Shown here one piece after another: positions 8,157-17,898 of a stretch of 34,123 nucleotides of DNA (positions within the stretch are counted from its first letter, which is position 1; each line of letters opens with the position of its first letter). The DNA is taken from assembly GCA_024280475.1 (NCBI GenBank), contig JAJRQA010000027.1, forward strand, positions 1 to 34,123, written 5' to 3'. The DNA comes from Alphaproteobacteria bacterium. GTDB lineage: Bacteria > Pseudomonadota > Alphaproteobacteria > Rhizobiales > JAKIUO01. A program made the position numbers and the translations under genes. Under the pieces are notes generated by a model. That model saw only the letters and a program-made list of their open reading frames with translations. It had not been told where the DNA came from and ran no database searches.

Positions 8157-8560
8157 CTAGCCCTGAGATACAGTCATTCCTGCGCGGATCAGTTGATGAC
8201 GCGAGTTGAAATGCAAGTCCGAAATAAAGTCTGGTGGCGCGGGCATTGGGGTCTCAAGCAATATGGGGATAATATCAGGTAATTTTTCGCCAGAGCGGAC
8301 GAACAGATCATGGGCGTAGCGGGTTTCCTGATCGACCCATTTTGAGCTCTTGGATTGGCTTGTCCAGAATAGATAAAATACATCGCATTGTCGGATTTCT
8401 TGCATGATCCGGTCATTCCAGCGTTCGCCAGGCCCTCATTGAAGTGCGATACTTTGTCGAAATTTTTGCGTGAGTAGGAAAGAAAGGCGCGTTTGTATAT
8501 ACGCTGCTCAATGCCCTGGGGTGTGGAGTGGTTGCGCCCATCCTGCGATACAAGGTCCAG
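8157..8560 (-). pseudogene. Decayed TIR-domain gene with internal frame break
   Basis: Two pieces of one TIR domain are visible in different frames. The upstream piece contains the box-1 signature AFLSYSRKNFDKV (8488 downward) and continues open past FNEGL. A second frame opens at 8435 and encodes PGERWNDRIMQEIRQCDVF followed by YLFWTSQSKSSKW, the middle of a TIR domain, ending in LHFNSRHQLIRAGM with a stop at 8157. Intact relatives have roughly 15-20 residues between box 1 and the GERW segment; these are missing here and the frame changes. This points to an out-of-frame deletion. No start codon with a ribosome binding site lies before box 1, because a stop at 8561-8563 closes that frame. TIR domains often act as NAD-cleaving effectors in bacterial defence or as adaptors; this copy looks inactive unless the sequence has an assembly error. 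Confidence 0.65.
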
Positions 8561-8599
8561 TCACAAATTCGCGAGCATTTTCGAACAAAGGTACAGGTA

Positions 8600-9274
8600 T
8601 CAACTGGCCGGGTCGTTTTTTCTGTTCGTATTGTCTTGCCAGTCGCTGGTGTTTTGTTCGACCCGGTACAGGCCTTCTTTGTAAGGCATTGGGAGTTCTG
8701 CAACGCCCCTGTTTATGTCATTCCATTGTGTGTCGGGGTATGAGGCAATGGCCGTTTCGATTTGTCGCTGGTCTGTCGTGGCATAGTCGGCAGGTACAGG
8801 AAAAAAATCATCCCAGTAGTCCTTGTGATCGTCAGGGCAGCCTGCATAGGTTGCAACGGTTGCAATGCGGTCTCCGACCTTTACGGGACTTTTGGACTTG
8901 TAGGGAATGATTTTAATGACGGGATAGTGGCCGGTAAATTTAGTAAGATCGGTAGAAACCGCGACCAGAAGCGGAGACGTTGAGATAACGATGCCCCCAT
9001 TGGAATCGGCCTGAAAGAGTTCCTTGTATCGAAGCCAGTAAAAAATATTTATAATCAGAAAGAAGATGAAAACAAGTACGAACCAGAGAGAAACCCTTGT
9101 GGCAAGTACAAGGGACAAAAGTAAGAGGGCTGTAAGAATACCGACAGGAACAGGGTTGTATTTTGTCCAGACAAAGGGGTTTAATGTGATTTTTCCGGGG
9201 TTGGACGGGGTTGTGCTGTTGTCCAGTGTGTACTTCTTGCCTGGGTCCATTTGAAGATATTTCGCCTTTGTCAT
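8600..9274 (-). CDS. Membrane protein resembling DUF3239 family
   Basis: The protein has 224 residues from the ATG at 9274; a TTG at 9310 and an ATG at about 9250 are alternatives, and none has a strong ribosome binding site. Two closely spaced hydrophobic segments (about residues 42-60 and 62-81) form a membrane hairpin. A soluble C-terminal domain follows, with VKVGDRIATVATYAG, then DYWDDFFPVPADYATTD, then a helix ending DTQWNDI. The pattern 'vGdriptva...W..f.P.P...aT.D......W..l' matches my memory of DUF3239 proteins, whose function is unknown. It lies directly upstream of the broken TIR gene on the same strand (40 bases). The two may have been a pair. Codon use is more AT-rich than in groEL next door. 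Confidence 0.5.
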   Translation of the reverse strand: MTKAKYLQMDPGKKYTLDNSTTPSNPGKITLNPFVWTKYNPVPVGILTALLLLSLVLATRVSLWFVLVFIFFLIINIFYWLRYKELFQADSNGGIVISTSPLLVAVSTDLTKFTGHYPVIKIIPYKSKSPVKVGDRIATVATYAGCPDDHKDYWDDFFPVPADYATTDQRQIETAIASYPDTQWNDINRGVAELPMPYKEGLYRVEQNTSDWQDNTNRKNDPAS

Positions 9275-9361
9275 TATGCCGATCGCAATTATGTTATGTA
9301 TTATTGTCAAAATATCTTTTTTGCGTGCTGGTGTCCAGAGGCTTTTGTTTGGATGAGATAC

Positions 9362-9401
9362 ACAAAAAAGCCCCCCGCAGATTTCTCTGCGAGGGGCTCT
9401 T
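9362..9401 (-). terminator. Rho-independent terminator of groESL
   Basis: On the minus strand the sequence AGCCCC-TCGCAGA pairs with TCTGCGG-GGGGCT around a short loop (stem arms near 9369-9382 and 9386-9398). It is followed by a run of six T (complement of 9364-9369). It lies about 50 bases past the groEL stop codon. Confidence 0.85.
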
Positions 9402-9449
9402 TGTTTTCTATTGGCTCATGGAGCGCATTATGCCAGTGGGGCTTCCCAC

Positions 9450-11162
<1,713 letters not shown>

Positions 11163-11211
11163 TTAAGTTGGTCGATCGGACCAGATTATTTTGATAAATC
11201 AGGGGGAGGGA

Positions 11212-11502
11212 TTAACCCTCAATCACACCCATGATATCGCTTTCTTTCATGATCAGCAGATCTTCGCCATCGATCTTGACTTCAGTGCCGGACCATTTGC
11301 CAAACAACACTTTGTCACCGACTTCGACGTCTGGAGAGATGATGCGGCCGCCTTCGTCGCGTCCACCGGCACCAACGGCGATGATTTCGCCTTCTTGAGG
11401 TTTTTCTGCTGCGCTGTCAGGCAAGATGATGCCGCCTGCGGTTGTCAGCTCTTCGTCGACACGGCGTACAACGACGCGATCATGAAGGGGACGAAATTTC
11501 AT
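11212..11502 (-). CDS. groES: GroES co-chaperonin (Hsp10)
   Basis: The protein has 96 residues from the ATG at 11502, preceded by GGAG about 10 bases upstream. It caps GroEL as a heptameric lid. The family start [13 protein letters not shown], the mobile loop region ([20 protein letters not shown]) and the end [15 protein letters not shown] are all present. It is the first gene of the groESL operon. The leader carries a CIRCE operator and a near-consensus sigma-70 promoter. Confidence 0.98.
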   Translation of the reverse strand: MKFRPLHDRVVVRRVDEELTTAGGIILPDSAAEKPQEGEIIAVGAGGRDEGGRIISPDVEVGDKVLFGKWSGTEVKIDGEDLLIMKESDIMGVIEG

Positions 11503-11635
11503 TGTTTTTCTACTCCGGTTTAAATTTTTAATACGGGTCAGTTTCATTGAGACAACGGTTTTGCATCAAAGCGGCCCTTGCAATTACGCTCGGCAGCTAT
11601 GGTCAATGCAGGGGGCCATTGGCTCGGCGATACTG

Positions 11636-11662
11636 TTAGCACTCTATATTGTCGAGTGCTAA
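11636..11662. promoter_or_regulatory. CIRCE element (HrcA operator) of groESL
   Basis: TTAGCACTC-N9-GAGTGCTAA is an exact match to the CIRCE consensus with the standard 9-base spacer. It lies immediately downstream of the predicted transcription start of groESL. The known repressor is HrcA, which releases the operator when GroEL is titrated by unfolded protein. Confidence 0.97.
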
Positions 11663-11674
11663 CAACTGTTCGGC

Positions 11675-11703
11675 TATATAGATGTGAGGGGGGTTTTTGT
11701 CAA
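11675..11703 (-). promoter_or_regulatory. Sigma-70-type promoter of groESL
   Basis: On the minus strand TTGACA (11698-11703) and TATATA (11675-11680) are separated by exactly 17 bases. The predicted start, near 11668, falls a few bases before the CIRCE operator, the usual geometry for HrcA-repressed heat-shock operons. The -35 hexamer is the full consensus. Confidence 0.85.
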
Positions 11704-12021
11704 GATCCAAACCACTCAAAAAGCGAAGAATTTGCTTTCAGCGTTAAGATGCAAAGTGCTGTTTAAGGGGTATATGAGGCCGTAATAAGAGCGTCCGTTA
11801 AAGATACATATCTGAGATGAGATTTGTCTTTGGACAAGCGGTGAGAGATGTGGCAAACTGTCACTATATAATATCATGATATAAGAATGTCGGTTTTATC
11901 AGACGTATCAATGAGTTTGATACGTAGCGGGAATTGACCGCTGTTTCGAAAAGATCGACCTGCTTTTATGGGGGGCGTCAGATCGTACCGACATTTAACA
12001 ATCCAAGGAGCATATCGCACA

Positions 12022-12462
12022 ATGACCATAAATAGTTATCTGGACGCGCATCAGCCCATGTTGATCTCCTGCCGACCTGAAGATAGTGTGAAATCGGCGG
12101 CGACCCTGCTGGCCAGCAATAAAATTGGTGCCATGCCGGTGGTCGATGAAAAAGGCAAGCTGGTTGGCTTGTTGTCCGAGCGCGATATTGTGCGCGCCTT
12201 TTCCATGCGCAATTGCGATATCATGACCATGTTGGTCAAAGAGCTGATGTCGCCCAATCCCATCACATGCAATTTTGATGATGAGATGGAGCGCGCCATG
12301 CGCTTGATGAACCGCCATCGTTTCCGTCATCTGCCCGTCATGAACGGCGAAGAGCTGGTGGGCATGCTATCAATTCGCGATGCGCTTGAAGATTTGATCC
12401 GTAACAAAGAACTCGAAGCCAATGTTATGCGCGATATTTCCATCGCCTCAAGGGTTCGATAG
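12022..12462 (+). CDS. CBS-domain-pair protein
   Basis: The protein has 146 residues from the ATG at 12022, which has AAGGAG 11 bases upstream; an earlier ATG at 11968 lacks one. It consists almost entirely of two CBS domains, which bind adenine nucleotides such as AMP, ATP or NAD and sense energy state. First domain, about 10-65: IGAMPVVDEKGKLVGLLSERDIVRA. Second domain, about 75-130: FRHLPVMNGEELVGMLSIRDAL. There is no enzymatic partner domain, so it probably regulates another protein. It is transcribed alone, divergently from groESL. Confidence 0.88.
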   Translation: MTINSYLDAHQPMLISCRPEDSVKSAATLLASNKIGAMPVVDEKGKLVGLLSERDIVRAFSMRNCDIMTMLVKELMSPNPITCNFDDEMERAMRLMNRHRFRHLPVMNGEELVGMLSIRDALEDLIRNKELEANVMRDISIASRVR

Positions 12463-12586
12463 CGCCCGATTGGTGGGATAATTCATAACATCTGCGCCAA
12501 TCCAGGCCATGTAATGCCAACCCTGGCGGAGTGTTAGAGCAGATTTGAGAGGGGTTGCCGGGGGGACCTGAAAGTCCTGTCCGGTT

Positions 12587-13921
12587 TTATTTCAAAGCTG
12601 TCAGGCGGGCACTGGCTTCCTTGACGCCAAGGCGTGCTGCCATGTTATACCATTTGCGAGCATCGGTGCGGCTACCGCTGACGCCATGCAGATTGACCCC
12701 TTTAAGATAGAGTGGATCAAAGGTTTCGGCCAAAGCCATGGCGGATATACCGCTGCCAAGGGTGGCGGCATATTGCAAGATCATCCGGGCCGAACTTATA
12801 TCGCGCTGTTTGAGATAGCTGCTGGCCCGCTTGAAAATCTGGCTTTCCATATCTGGATCAATATTGGCCGCAGGAATTACAACTAGCTGTTCGAATTCAC
12901 GAGGTTTGGGGGTGAGCTTTGCTTTGGCTCGTGCGTTCGTGGTCGGCGATCTGCTGGCTGATTTGCGCACAGCAAATAGTCCTTTTTGGCTGCGGCCCGT
13001 TCTTTTTTCAAAAGCCATGATCTGGTTTTCCAACTCTTGCGGCGTCATGAAGATTTCATTATCCGTTGGGGCTTTGAGCGACCCTTTTTTGGGGGAGGCA
13101 GCTGTAGTAGAGATCCGTGAAGCGGTTGCTACTTGTTTGTCGTCAAGACCAACCATACCAGCCAGAGGGTCGGAGCCATCAGGAACGATAGACCCGTTTT
13201 GGGCATATTCGGACGCAGGTTTGGTCGCGAGGCTCGCTGCAACCCACGAATAGGTCTCGCTGGCTTTTGTCTGTACCTTGGCCCAGTCAATACCTGTTGG
13301 CGAGGTGAAGTGGGAGAAGGCGAGGGCGGAGACAAATAAAACTGCCGCAGCACCAAGCACTCCAGAAAAATACACCCCCCATCTGGTCGGGCCAATGGGA
13401 AGATCGGGGGACACGGGGATACCGGGTCTTGAGTGTGGAATATGCATGGCAGTCTCTGTGGGATAAGTTGCAAAGGGGGCCCCTTGTTGGGGATAGGCAT
13501 GTGGGGGACAGGTATGGTCTAGCGGATCGATGGTCGATAATAGTTCTCGCAGCCCATCCGTCGTAGAGCGATATTCAGGCAGATAATCAACTGTGCCAGC
13601 GGGTATCTTATTTTGAGCGATACTCGATTGTTTTTTGTGAGAACGCTTTGCAGAATGAGTTGTTTTGTCAAAGGTCTGTTCAAGTGCCAGACCCTTGTGC
13701 TGCTTGCTGGAGACTTTTGGCGACACGAGCTGTTTTGCGCCCTCGGCTATTTCTTTAGAGGCGGCGGCTTTAGATGTTGTTTTTGTTGTCTTGATTGCTG
13801 GCAATATAATCAATTCTTGTTCCTGCGGGGTCGATTTGGACTTGCGCTGAAGGGACTTGCTTTGGCGGCGTTTCCCGTTCGTGGAGTTAACGAGATCGGG
13901 GGTGCCGATTTTTATTGCCAT
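12587..13921 (-). CDS. Single-pass membrane protein with C-terminal Sel1-like repeats
   Basis: The protein has 444 residues from the ATG at 13921, preceded by GAGGA about 9 bases upstream. I do not recognise the whole protein. Residues 1-110 are Lys/Ser/Gln-rich and probably disordered and cytoplasmic, 110-180 are Pro-rich, and 181-204 form one transmembrane helix (SGVLGAAAVLFVSALAF). About 210-365 is a low-complexity, basic outer segment. The C-terminal part (about 370-444) looks like one or two Sel1/TPR-type helical repeats, with SSARMILQYAATLGSGISA and DARKWYNMAARLGVKEA. The architecture of basic N-tail, one helix and periplasmic Sel1 repeats resembles some alphaproteobacterial envelope or polar-localisation factors (for example the PodJ C-terminal type), but no specific match is claimed. 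It is divergent from the second DUF4139 gene. Confidence 0.65.
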   Translation of the reverse strand: MAIKIGTPDLVNSTNGKRRQSKSLQRKSKSTPQEQELIILPAIKTTKTTSKAAASKEIAEGAKQLVSPKVSSKQHKGLALEQTFDKTTHSAKRSHKKQSSIAQNKIPAGTVDYLPEYRSTTDGLRELLSTIDPLDHTCPPHAYPQQGAPFATYPTETAMHIPHSRPGIPVSPDLPIGPTRWGVYFSGVLGAAAVLFVSALAFSHFTSPTGIDWAKVQTKASETYSWVAASLATKPASEYAQNGSIVPDGSDPLAGMVGLDDKQVATASRISTTAASPKKGSLKAPTDNEIFMTPQELENQIMAFEKRTGRSQKGLFAVRKSASRSPTTNARAKAKLTPKPREFEQLVVIPAANIDPDMESQIFKRASSYLKQRDISSARMILQYAATLGSGISAMALAETFDPLYLKGVNLHGVSGSRTDARKWYNMAARLGVKEASARLTALK

Positions 13922-14230
13922 CAAACCATTCCTCGCACGTGCTATTTCAGGCGGCGTGCATACTCTTTACGCGTTAACATTCTCAAAAACGGATCACGGG
14001 AATAAAATTTCCAGTTTCGTGATTGATCTCCGGGTCAAACTCACCCATATCGATACACATGGCACAGTTTTCTAGTGTTTTTTGCCATCACAAATACTGT
14101 ATGAGCAAATATAGTGCCATATAATGATATATCGGAGATAACTTGTTTACGATCATATATCGGCCTGATTTATTTGGCAAATAACTAATCTGCGTTATTC
14201 TGGTAATTGGTTACTAAAGAGGGTTTTATT
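13922..14230. other. Divergent promoter region
   Basis: About 310 bases between the Sel1-like gene (minus) and the second DUF4139 gene (plus). I see no gene. It is AT-rich to the right, with two copies of ATATATCGG (about 14127-14135 and 14155-14163) spaced roughly 28 bases apart, which could be activator or repressor sites. No confident -35/-10 pair can be assigned. Confidence 0.45.
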
Positions 14231-15973
14231 ATGCAATTTCGCTTTTTCGCTTTGGTTTTTACGCTTTTTCTTCCGCTCACGAATAGTTCTGCACAGGCGG
14301 ACGAGATTTTGGTCAGATCAGCGGTGACAAATGTCACTGTTTTTCCATCTGGTGCGCAGATTGTCCGGACTGCGAAAATTGATCTGCCAGCTGGAGATCA
14401 AACGATTGTGCTGCAAGATTTGCCCGAGCGATTGATCCCCAGTTCGCTGCGGGTTGAGGGAGCGGGAGGAAAAAGTTTTGAGATCGGATCGGTTGATAGC
14501 AAGCGCATTTATGTCAATGTGAAAGACGTCGAGGGCGCGCTTGATAAAAGTGAGCGCAAGCAACTGGAAGATACTATTGAGCGGCTGGGCGATGACATGA
14601 CGCTTTTGACGTCCCGTATCAGCGCCGCGCAAACTCAGCGCCGTTTGATGGAGCGCTTGACCGATTTGCCGGGGCAATCGCCAGGCAGCCCGCTTGACAA
14701 GCAAGCCGGCAGCAGCGGAGCGGGTCTGTTTTCTGTTGAGAACTGGGGCAAGATTTTTGATCTGATTGGTGCGCGTTTGGCGGTTGCCGATGATCTCATT
14801 CTCAAATATCGCCAGCAGAAACGGGTAAAGGCCAAGGAGATTGCCAAGCTCAAGAAGCGCCTCACAGAGCAACCTCCCAAGAAAGAGCGACAGATGGAGG
14901 TGCGGGTGGCCGTTCACGCCAGTACGCAAATGTCAGGGATGCTAAAAATCAAATATCAGGTGCGAGAGGCTTCATGGCGTCCCTTTTATGATGCAAGACT
15001 GGCAACAGGTGGCAAGGGTATCAAGCCAACACTTGCGCTATCAAGACGGGCGGGTATCCGGCAGTGGTCTGGGGAAGACTGGAGTAATGTAAAGCTTTCC
15101 TTATCGACCACCAGTCCGCAAAAAGGAGCGCAGGCGCCGGTTTTGCGTCCAAAACGGCTTGATCTGATAACCAACTACCCAGTTGCTGCCAAACCAGCAG
15201 CGGGTTATATGGCGGACAAGGTGCGCGGCATGGCGCGCAATGAGATGATGTCGGAAGACTTAATGGCGGCGTCTCCAGCAGCGCCTGTTGTAGAGCAGAA
15301 AAAGAAGCGATTGGTCGCTCGCCAAAGACGAGCCCGCATCCGCCAATATGCGTTTCAGGCTGTTTTTGATATTCCGGGCCTGATTAGCATTTTGCCAACG
15401 GGAGATGAGAAAAAAGTGGCTATCAGCAGCGACAAGATGGATCCGGCGCTGATAATAAAGACCGTTCCCAAGATCAACACAACCGCCTTTCTCTACGCCA
15501 AGTTTAGCCATGACAAGAAGTCGACCCCGCTATTGCCGGGATCTGTTGCTCTTTATCGGGACGGAACCTTTACGGGTAATAGCCATTTGCCATTGATCAA
15601 TGGCGGCGATGAGTATGAGCTGGGATTTGGAGGCGATGATGCGGTCAAAGTGGTGCGATCTGAAGTCAAGCGCACGAAAGGACAAGCGGGCGTCTTCACC
15701 AGCTCAAAGACCGATGAGCGACGCTATCTCATCAAGATCACCAATCTGCATCAAACGGAGATTGATGTGGAAGTGATTGATCAAATTCCATTTTCCGTCA
15801 ATGAAAAAGTCGTTGTGCGTCTGCTGCCAAGTAGCACAAAGCCCAGCCGTCAAAATATCAAGGACAAGCGCGGCATTCTTGCTTGGGACTTCAAGTTGGA
15901 GCAGGGGCGTGAAAAGCTGATCAATCTCGATTATACGATCACCTGGCCGGCGGATCGAACGCTATCGCGTTAG
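14231..15973 (+). CDS. DUF4139 domain protein, MuiA-like (copy 2), exported
   Basis: The protein has 580 residues from the ATG at 14231, which has GAGGG 7 bases upstream. A signal peptide (residues 1-24, FALVFTLFLPLTN) is followed by a DUF4140-like N-terminus (VTVFPSGAQIVRTAKIDL), a coiled-coil (about 100-220) and a C-terminal DUF4139 domain. It is a clear paralogue of the protein at 1143-2996. Both share the blocks AFLYAKFSHDK / AYLYAKFNHNK, GSVALYRDGTFTGNS, LGFGGDDAVKV and a C-terminal WDF-L...Y-I-WPA-R ending. Function is unknown; an envelope role is inferred from export. It is transcribed alone and converges on ptsN across a structured repeat. Confidence 0.85.
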   Translation: MQFRFFALVFTLFLPLTNSSAQADEILVRSAVTNVTVFPSGAQIVRTAKIDLPAGDQTIVLQDLPERLIPSSLRVEGAGGKSFEIGSVDSKRIYVNVKDVEGALDKSERKQLEDTIERLGDDMTLLTSRISAAQTQRRLMERLTDLPGQSPGSPLDKQAGSSGAGLFSVENWGKIFDLIGARLAVADDLILKYRQQKRVKAKEIAKLKKRLTEQPPKKERQMEVRVAVHASTQMSGMLKIKYQVREASWRPFYDARLATGGKGIKPTLALSRRAGIRQWSGEDWSNVKLSLSTTSPQKGAQAPVLRPKRLDLITNYPVAAKPAAGYMADKVRGMARNEMMSEDLMAASPAAPVVEQKKKRLVARQRRARIRQYAFQAVFDIPGLISILPTGDEKKVAISSDKMDPALIIKTVPKINTTAFLYAKFSHDKKSTPLLPGSVALYRDGTFTGNSHLPLINGGDEYELGFGGDDAVKVVRSEVKRTKGQAGVFTSSKTDERRYLIKITNLHQTEIDVEVIDQIPFSVNEKVVVRLLPSSTKPSRQNIKDKRGILAWDFKLEQGREKLINLDYTITWPADRTLSR

Positions 15974-15996
15974 ATCAGTTTCATTTATCTCGCGGT

Positions 15997-16378
15997 TTAA
16001 TCTCACTCGCGGCTATTCGCGCTGCGCGCGGCCTCCGTTAGGGCGGGCTACCGCCCGACGCGTGGTCACGCTTGCCTCCCGTTGGTCGGAATTCTTTTCG
16101 ATTTAGACGTGATTTTTCATAGCTAAAAAAACCGATGTAGCCATCGGCAAGGGTGACTGGTCGCCGCGCTAACGCGCGCCCTTCGCCCTCAAATAGCGAA
16201 GCGGTAGGGCCACTAATAAGCAAGCCGCGCGAGAGCCGGAATAACTGCGAGTGAGATTAAAACCGTAAGTGAAATCAAAATCACCGATGTAGCCATCGGC
16301 AAGGCCGACTGGCCACCGCGCTGTAGCGCGCCCTAACGGAGGCCCGGCGAAAGCCGGAATAGCCGCGAGTGGAATTAA
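15997..16378. repeat. Structured 382-bp element with terminal inverted repeats and two internal direct repeats
   Basis: The ends are near-perfect inverted repeats: 15997-16018 and 16357-16378 match in 20 of 22 positions, both ending in TTAA. Inside them is a perfect 16-bp inverted pair (16030-16045 with 16329-16344). Two direct copies of a hairpin unit start at 16131 and 16283. Each opens with the perfect stem-loop CCGATG-TAGC-CATCGG (16132-16147 and 16284-16299) and ends in a GCGAGTG-ATTAA sequence (to 16260 and 16378). The second copy also has CGCGCT-GT-AGCGCG (16317-16330) and CCGGC-GAAA-GCCGG (16344-16357), a GNRA tetraloop hairpin. No transposase is present. It fits a non-autonomous intergenic repeat (MITE- or REP-cluster-like). 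It lies between convergent genes and its right end contains the ptsN stop codon, so it may also serve as a terminator. Confidence 0.75.
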
Positions 16379-16833
16379 GCCGCCTCGGCTGGTTCTGTGA
16401 GGATGGCGTGCAGGCCGTGGCGGTCTTTGGTGACGCGCAGTTTTTCGATGGCGGAGGGTTCGCGCAACAGGCGCGAGATGCGGGCCAAGGCCTTCAGGTG
16501 GTCAGCGCCTGCACTTTCGGGGGCCAGAAGCACAAAGATCAAATCGACGGGCTGATCATCAATAGCGTCAAAATCGATGGGATCATCAAGCCTGGCGAAC
16601 AGACCAATGATCTGTTTGAGGCCGGAGATCTTGCCATGTGGTATGGCGATCCCGTGACCGACACCGGTGGAGCCGAGACGCTCACGCTGCAGCAGGGTAT
16701 CAAATACGTCACGTTGATCAAGGCCGGTCAATTCTTCGGCCTGACTGGAAAGTTCCTGCAGGACCTGTTTTTTGCTATTGGCCTTAAGGAGCGGGAGAAT
16801 GCCGTCTCTTGATATGAGATTGCCAAGATCCAT
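16375..16833 (-). CDS. ptsN: PtsN, nitrogen-regulatory PTS EIIA component
   Basis: A 152-residue cytosolic EIIA-Ntr protein, a phosphoryl acceptor of the nitrogen PTS (PtsP-PtsO-PtsN). Depending on the organism it regulates potassium transport, carbon storage or the stringent response. The phosphorylation site is His66 in GVGHGIAIPHGK. The start MDLGNLISRDGILPLLKA and the C-terminal DHLKALARISRLLR block are typical, and the length is standard. AAGGGA lies about 8 bases before the ATG. It is the last gene of the rpoN-linked cluster, 198 bases downstream of hpf. The final codon and TAA stop overlap the right end of the 382-bp repeat. Confidence 0.95.
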   Translation of the reverse strand: MDLGNLISRDGILPLLKANSKKQVLQELSSQAEELTGLDQRDVFDTLLQRERLGSTGVGHGIAIPHGKISGLKQIIGLFARLDDPIDFDAIDDQPVDLIFVLLAPESAGADHLKALARISRLLREPSAIEKLRVTKDRHGLHAILTEPAEAA

Positions 16834-17031
16834 AAGTTTCGTCCCTTGTTACCGAGCACTCATCATATGACGCAGTGCTGTCGTGATTTCGCGATTTACC
16901 ATTGTCAACTACGATACACGGGCAAGCTTCGTCGTGAGCAAGCGGATTCCTGTGATCGTCTCTGCGGCACGTTTAAGAGCAAAATGCGCACCAGATTCTT
17001 ATCAAAACACTATAGCGCGTGAATTTTGACC

Positions 17032-17607
17032 TTACTGCGACAATGTGCCCGGGTCTATCCAGCCAATATTACCATCGTCGCGACGATATACCACATTTAT
17101 ACGCCCATGCGCGGCATTTTTGAAGAGCAGAAAGGGCCGATTTGCCAGATCCAGTTCCATAACGGCATCACTCACAGGCAATTCACGAATAATCGTTTGT
17201 TTTTCCGCGATAATAACGGGATTGAGGTCTTTCGAATTTATTTCGTCCACACCTTCATGTTCCACGAGATAATCTGTTGCAGCCAGTTCTGCGGCAGAAT
17301 TATGCTGATTATTGTGGTGATCGCGCAATCGGCTTTTATAGCGTCTAAGGCGCTTGTCGAGGCGTTCAAGGGCAATATCAACACTGGTATGAGCGTTGTC
17401 TGAGTTTCCTTGAGAATGAAGAGACAGTCCCGACCAGAGATCAACTGAACAATTGGTACTGAACTCGTTTTTGTTTTTTTCGATGCGAATATGCCCTGGA
17501 AAGCTTCTTCCTACATACTTTTCCAACATGTCGTGTATGCGGTCTTTTGTATATTCTCGTAATGCATCGCCAATATCCAGATTCTTACCCGTTATCTGTA
17601 TTGTCAT
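17032..17607 (-). CDS. hpf: Long-form ribosome hibernation promoting factor (HPF / RaiA family)
   Basis: A 191-residue protein that dimerises 70S ribosomes into inactive 100S particles in stationary phase. The N-terminal S30AE domain (1-100) starts MTIQITGKNLDIGDALREY. The C-terminal dimerisation domain (about 130-191) reads IIRELPVSDAVMELDLANRP-F-LFKNAAHGRINVVYRRDDGNIGWI. The two-domain length identifies the long form. The ribosome binding site is GGGAGGG about 13 bases before the ATG, which is rather far. In relatives it lies directly between rpoN and ptsN; here a 2.8-kb gap with a chemoreceptor separates it from rpoN, so it must have its own promoter. Confidence 0.95.
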   Translation of the reverse strand: MTIQITGKNLDIGDALREYTKDRIHDMLEKYVGRSFPGHIRIEKNKNEFSTNCSVDLWSGLSLHSQGNSDNAHTSVDIALERLDKRLRRYKSRLRDHHNNQHNSAAELAATDYLVEHEGVDEINSKDLNPVIIAEKQTIIRELPVSDAVMELDLANRPFLLFKNAAHGRINVVYRRDDGNIGWIDPGTLSQ

Positions 17608-17898
17608 ACTCTATGGCACCCTCCCTTAAAATGGTATTCTGCCAGACCAAACTCTGTTTGGCGCTGCGCAGCTCGAATCGTCAAGGTCTTGTCTTGTATG
17701 AGCATATCAAACTTTTGCCTCGAATCCTTCGTTAACCATGATTTTTAGCAAAAAATTGGTTTTTTTGGTTTTTTATCAGCACACCTGCATGATCCAGCAA
17801 GCGTTCATCTGCGTCAAGCACAGCGCTCCTCATGCTTATTAATATGTATAACGCGAAGGGAACTTCACAAGGGTGGCACGTAGTATCAGGAGAAAAAT

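Larger units (their letters stand above)
11503..12021. other. Divergent intergenic region, groES / CBS-domain gene
   Basis: About 520 bases separating the divergently transcribed groES and CBS-domain genes. The left third contains the groES leader with the CIRCE element and promoter. In the remainder (about 11710-12000) I see no gene and no clear promoter boxes for the CBS gene. A short palindrome-like direct repeat of GATACGT/GTATCA lies near 11900-11930 (ACGTATCAATGAGTTTGATACGT), a possible operator for the CBS gene. Confidence 0.6.

Noticed and set aside
8413-8703. Third-frame 96-codon open frame overlapping the TIR remnant
   Set aside because: It contains no TIR features and overlaps the end of the DUF3239-like gene; the two other frames carry the recognisable TIR motifs.
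16038-16223. 61-codon minus-strand frame inside the repeat element
   Set aside because: It lies wholly within repetitive hairpin sequence and has no ribosome binding site; the open frame is most simply explained by the GC-rich repeat.
15997-16378. Possibility that the repeat is a CRISPR array
   Set aside because: The direct copies are only two, are about 150 bases apart and imperfect, with structured rather than unique spacers.
17866-17882. TGGCACG-like sequence suggesting a sigma-54 -24 element near 17875
   Set aside because: The -12 position reads ATCA instead of TTGC, so the promoter match fails on the more diagnostic half.
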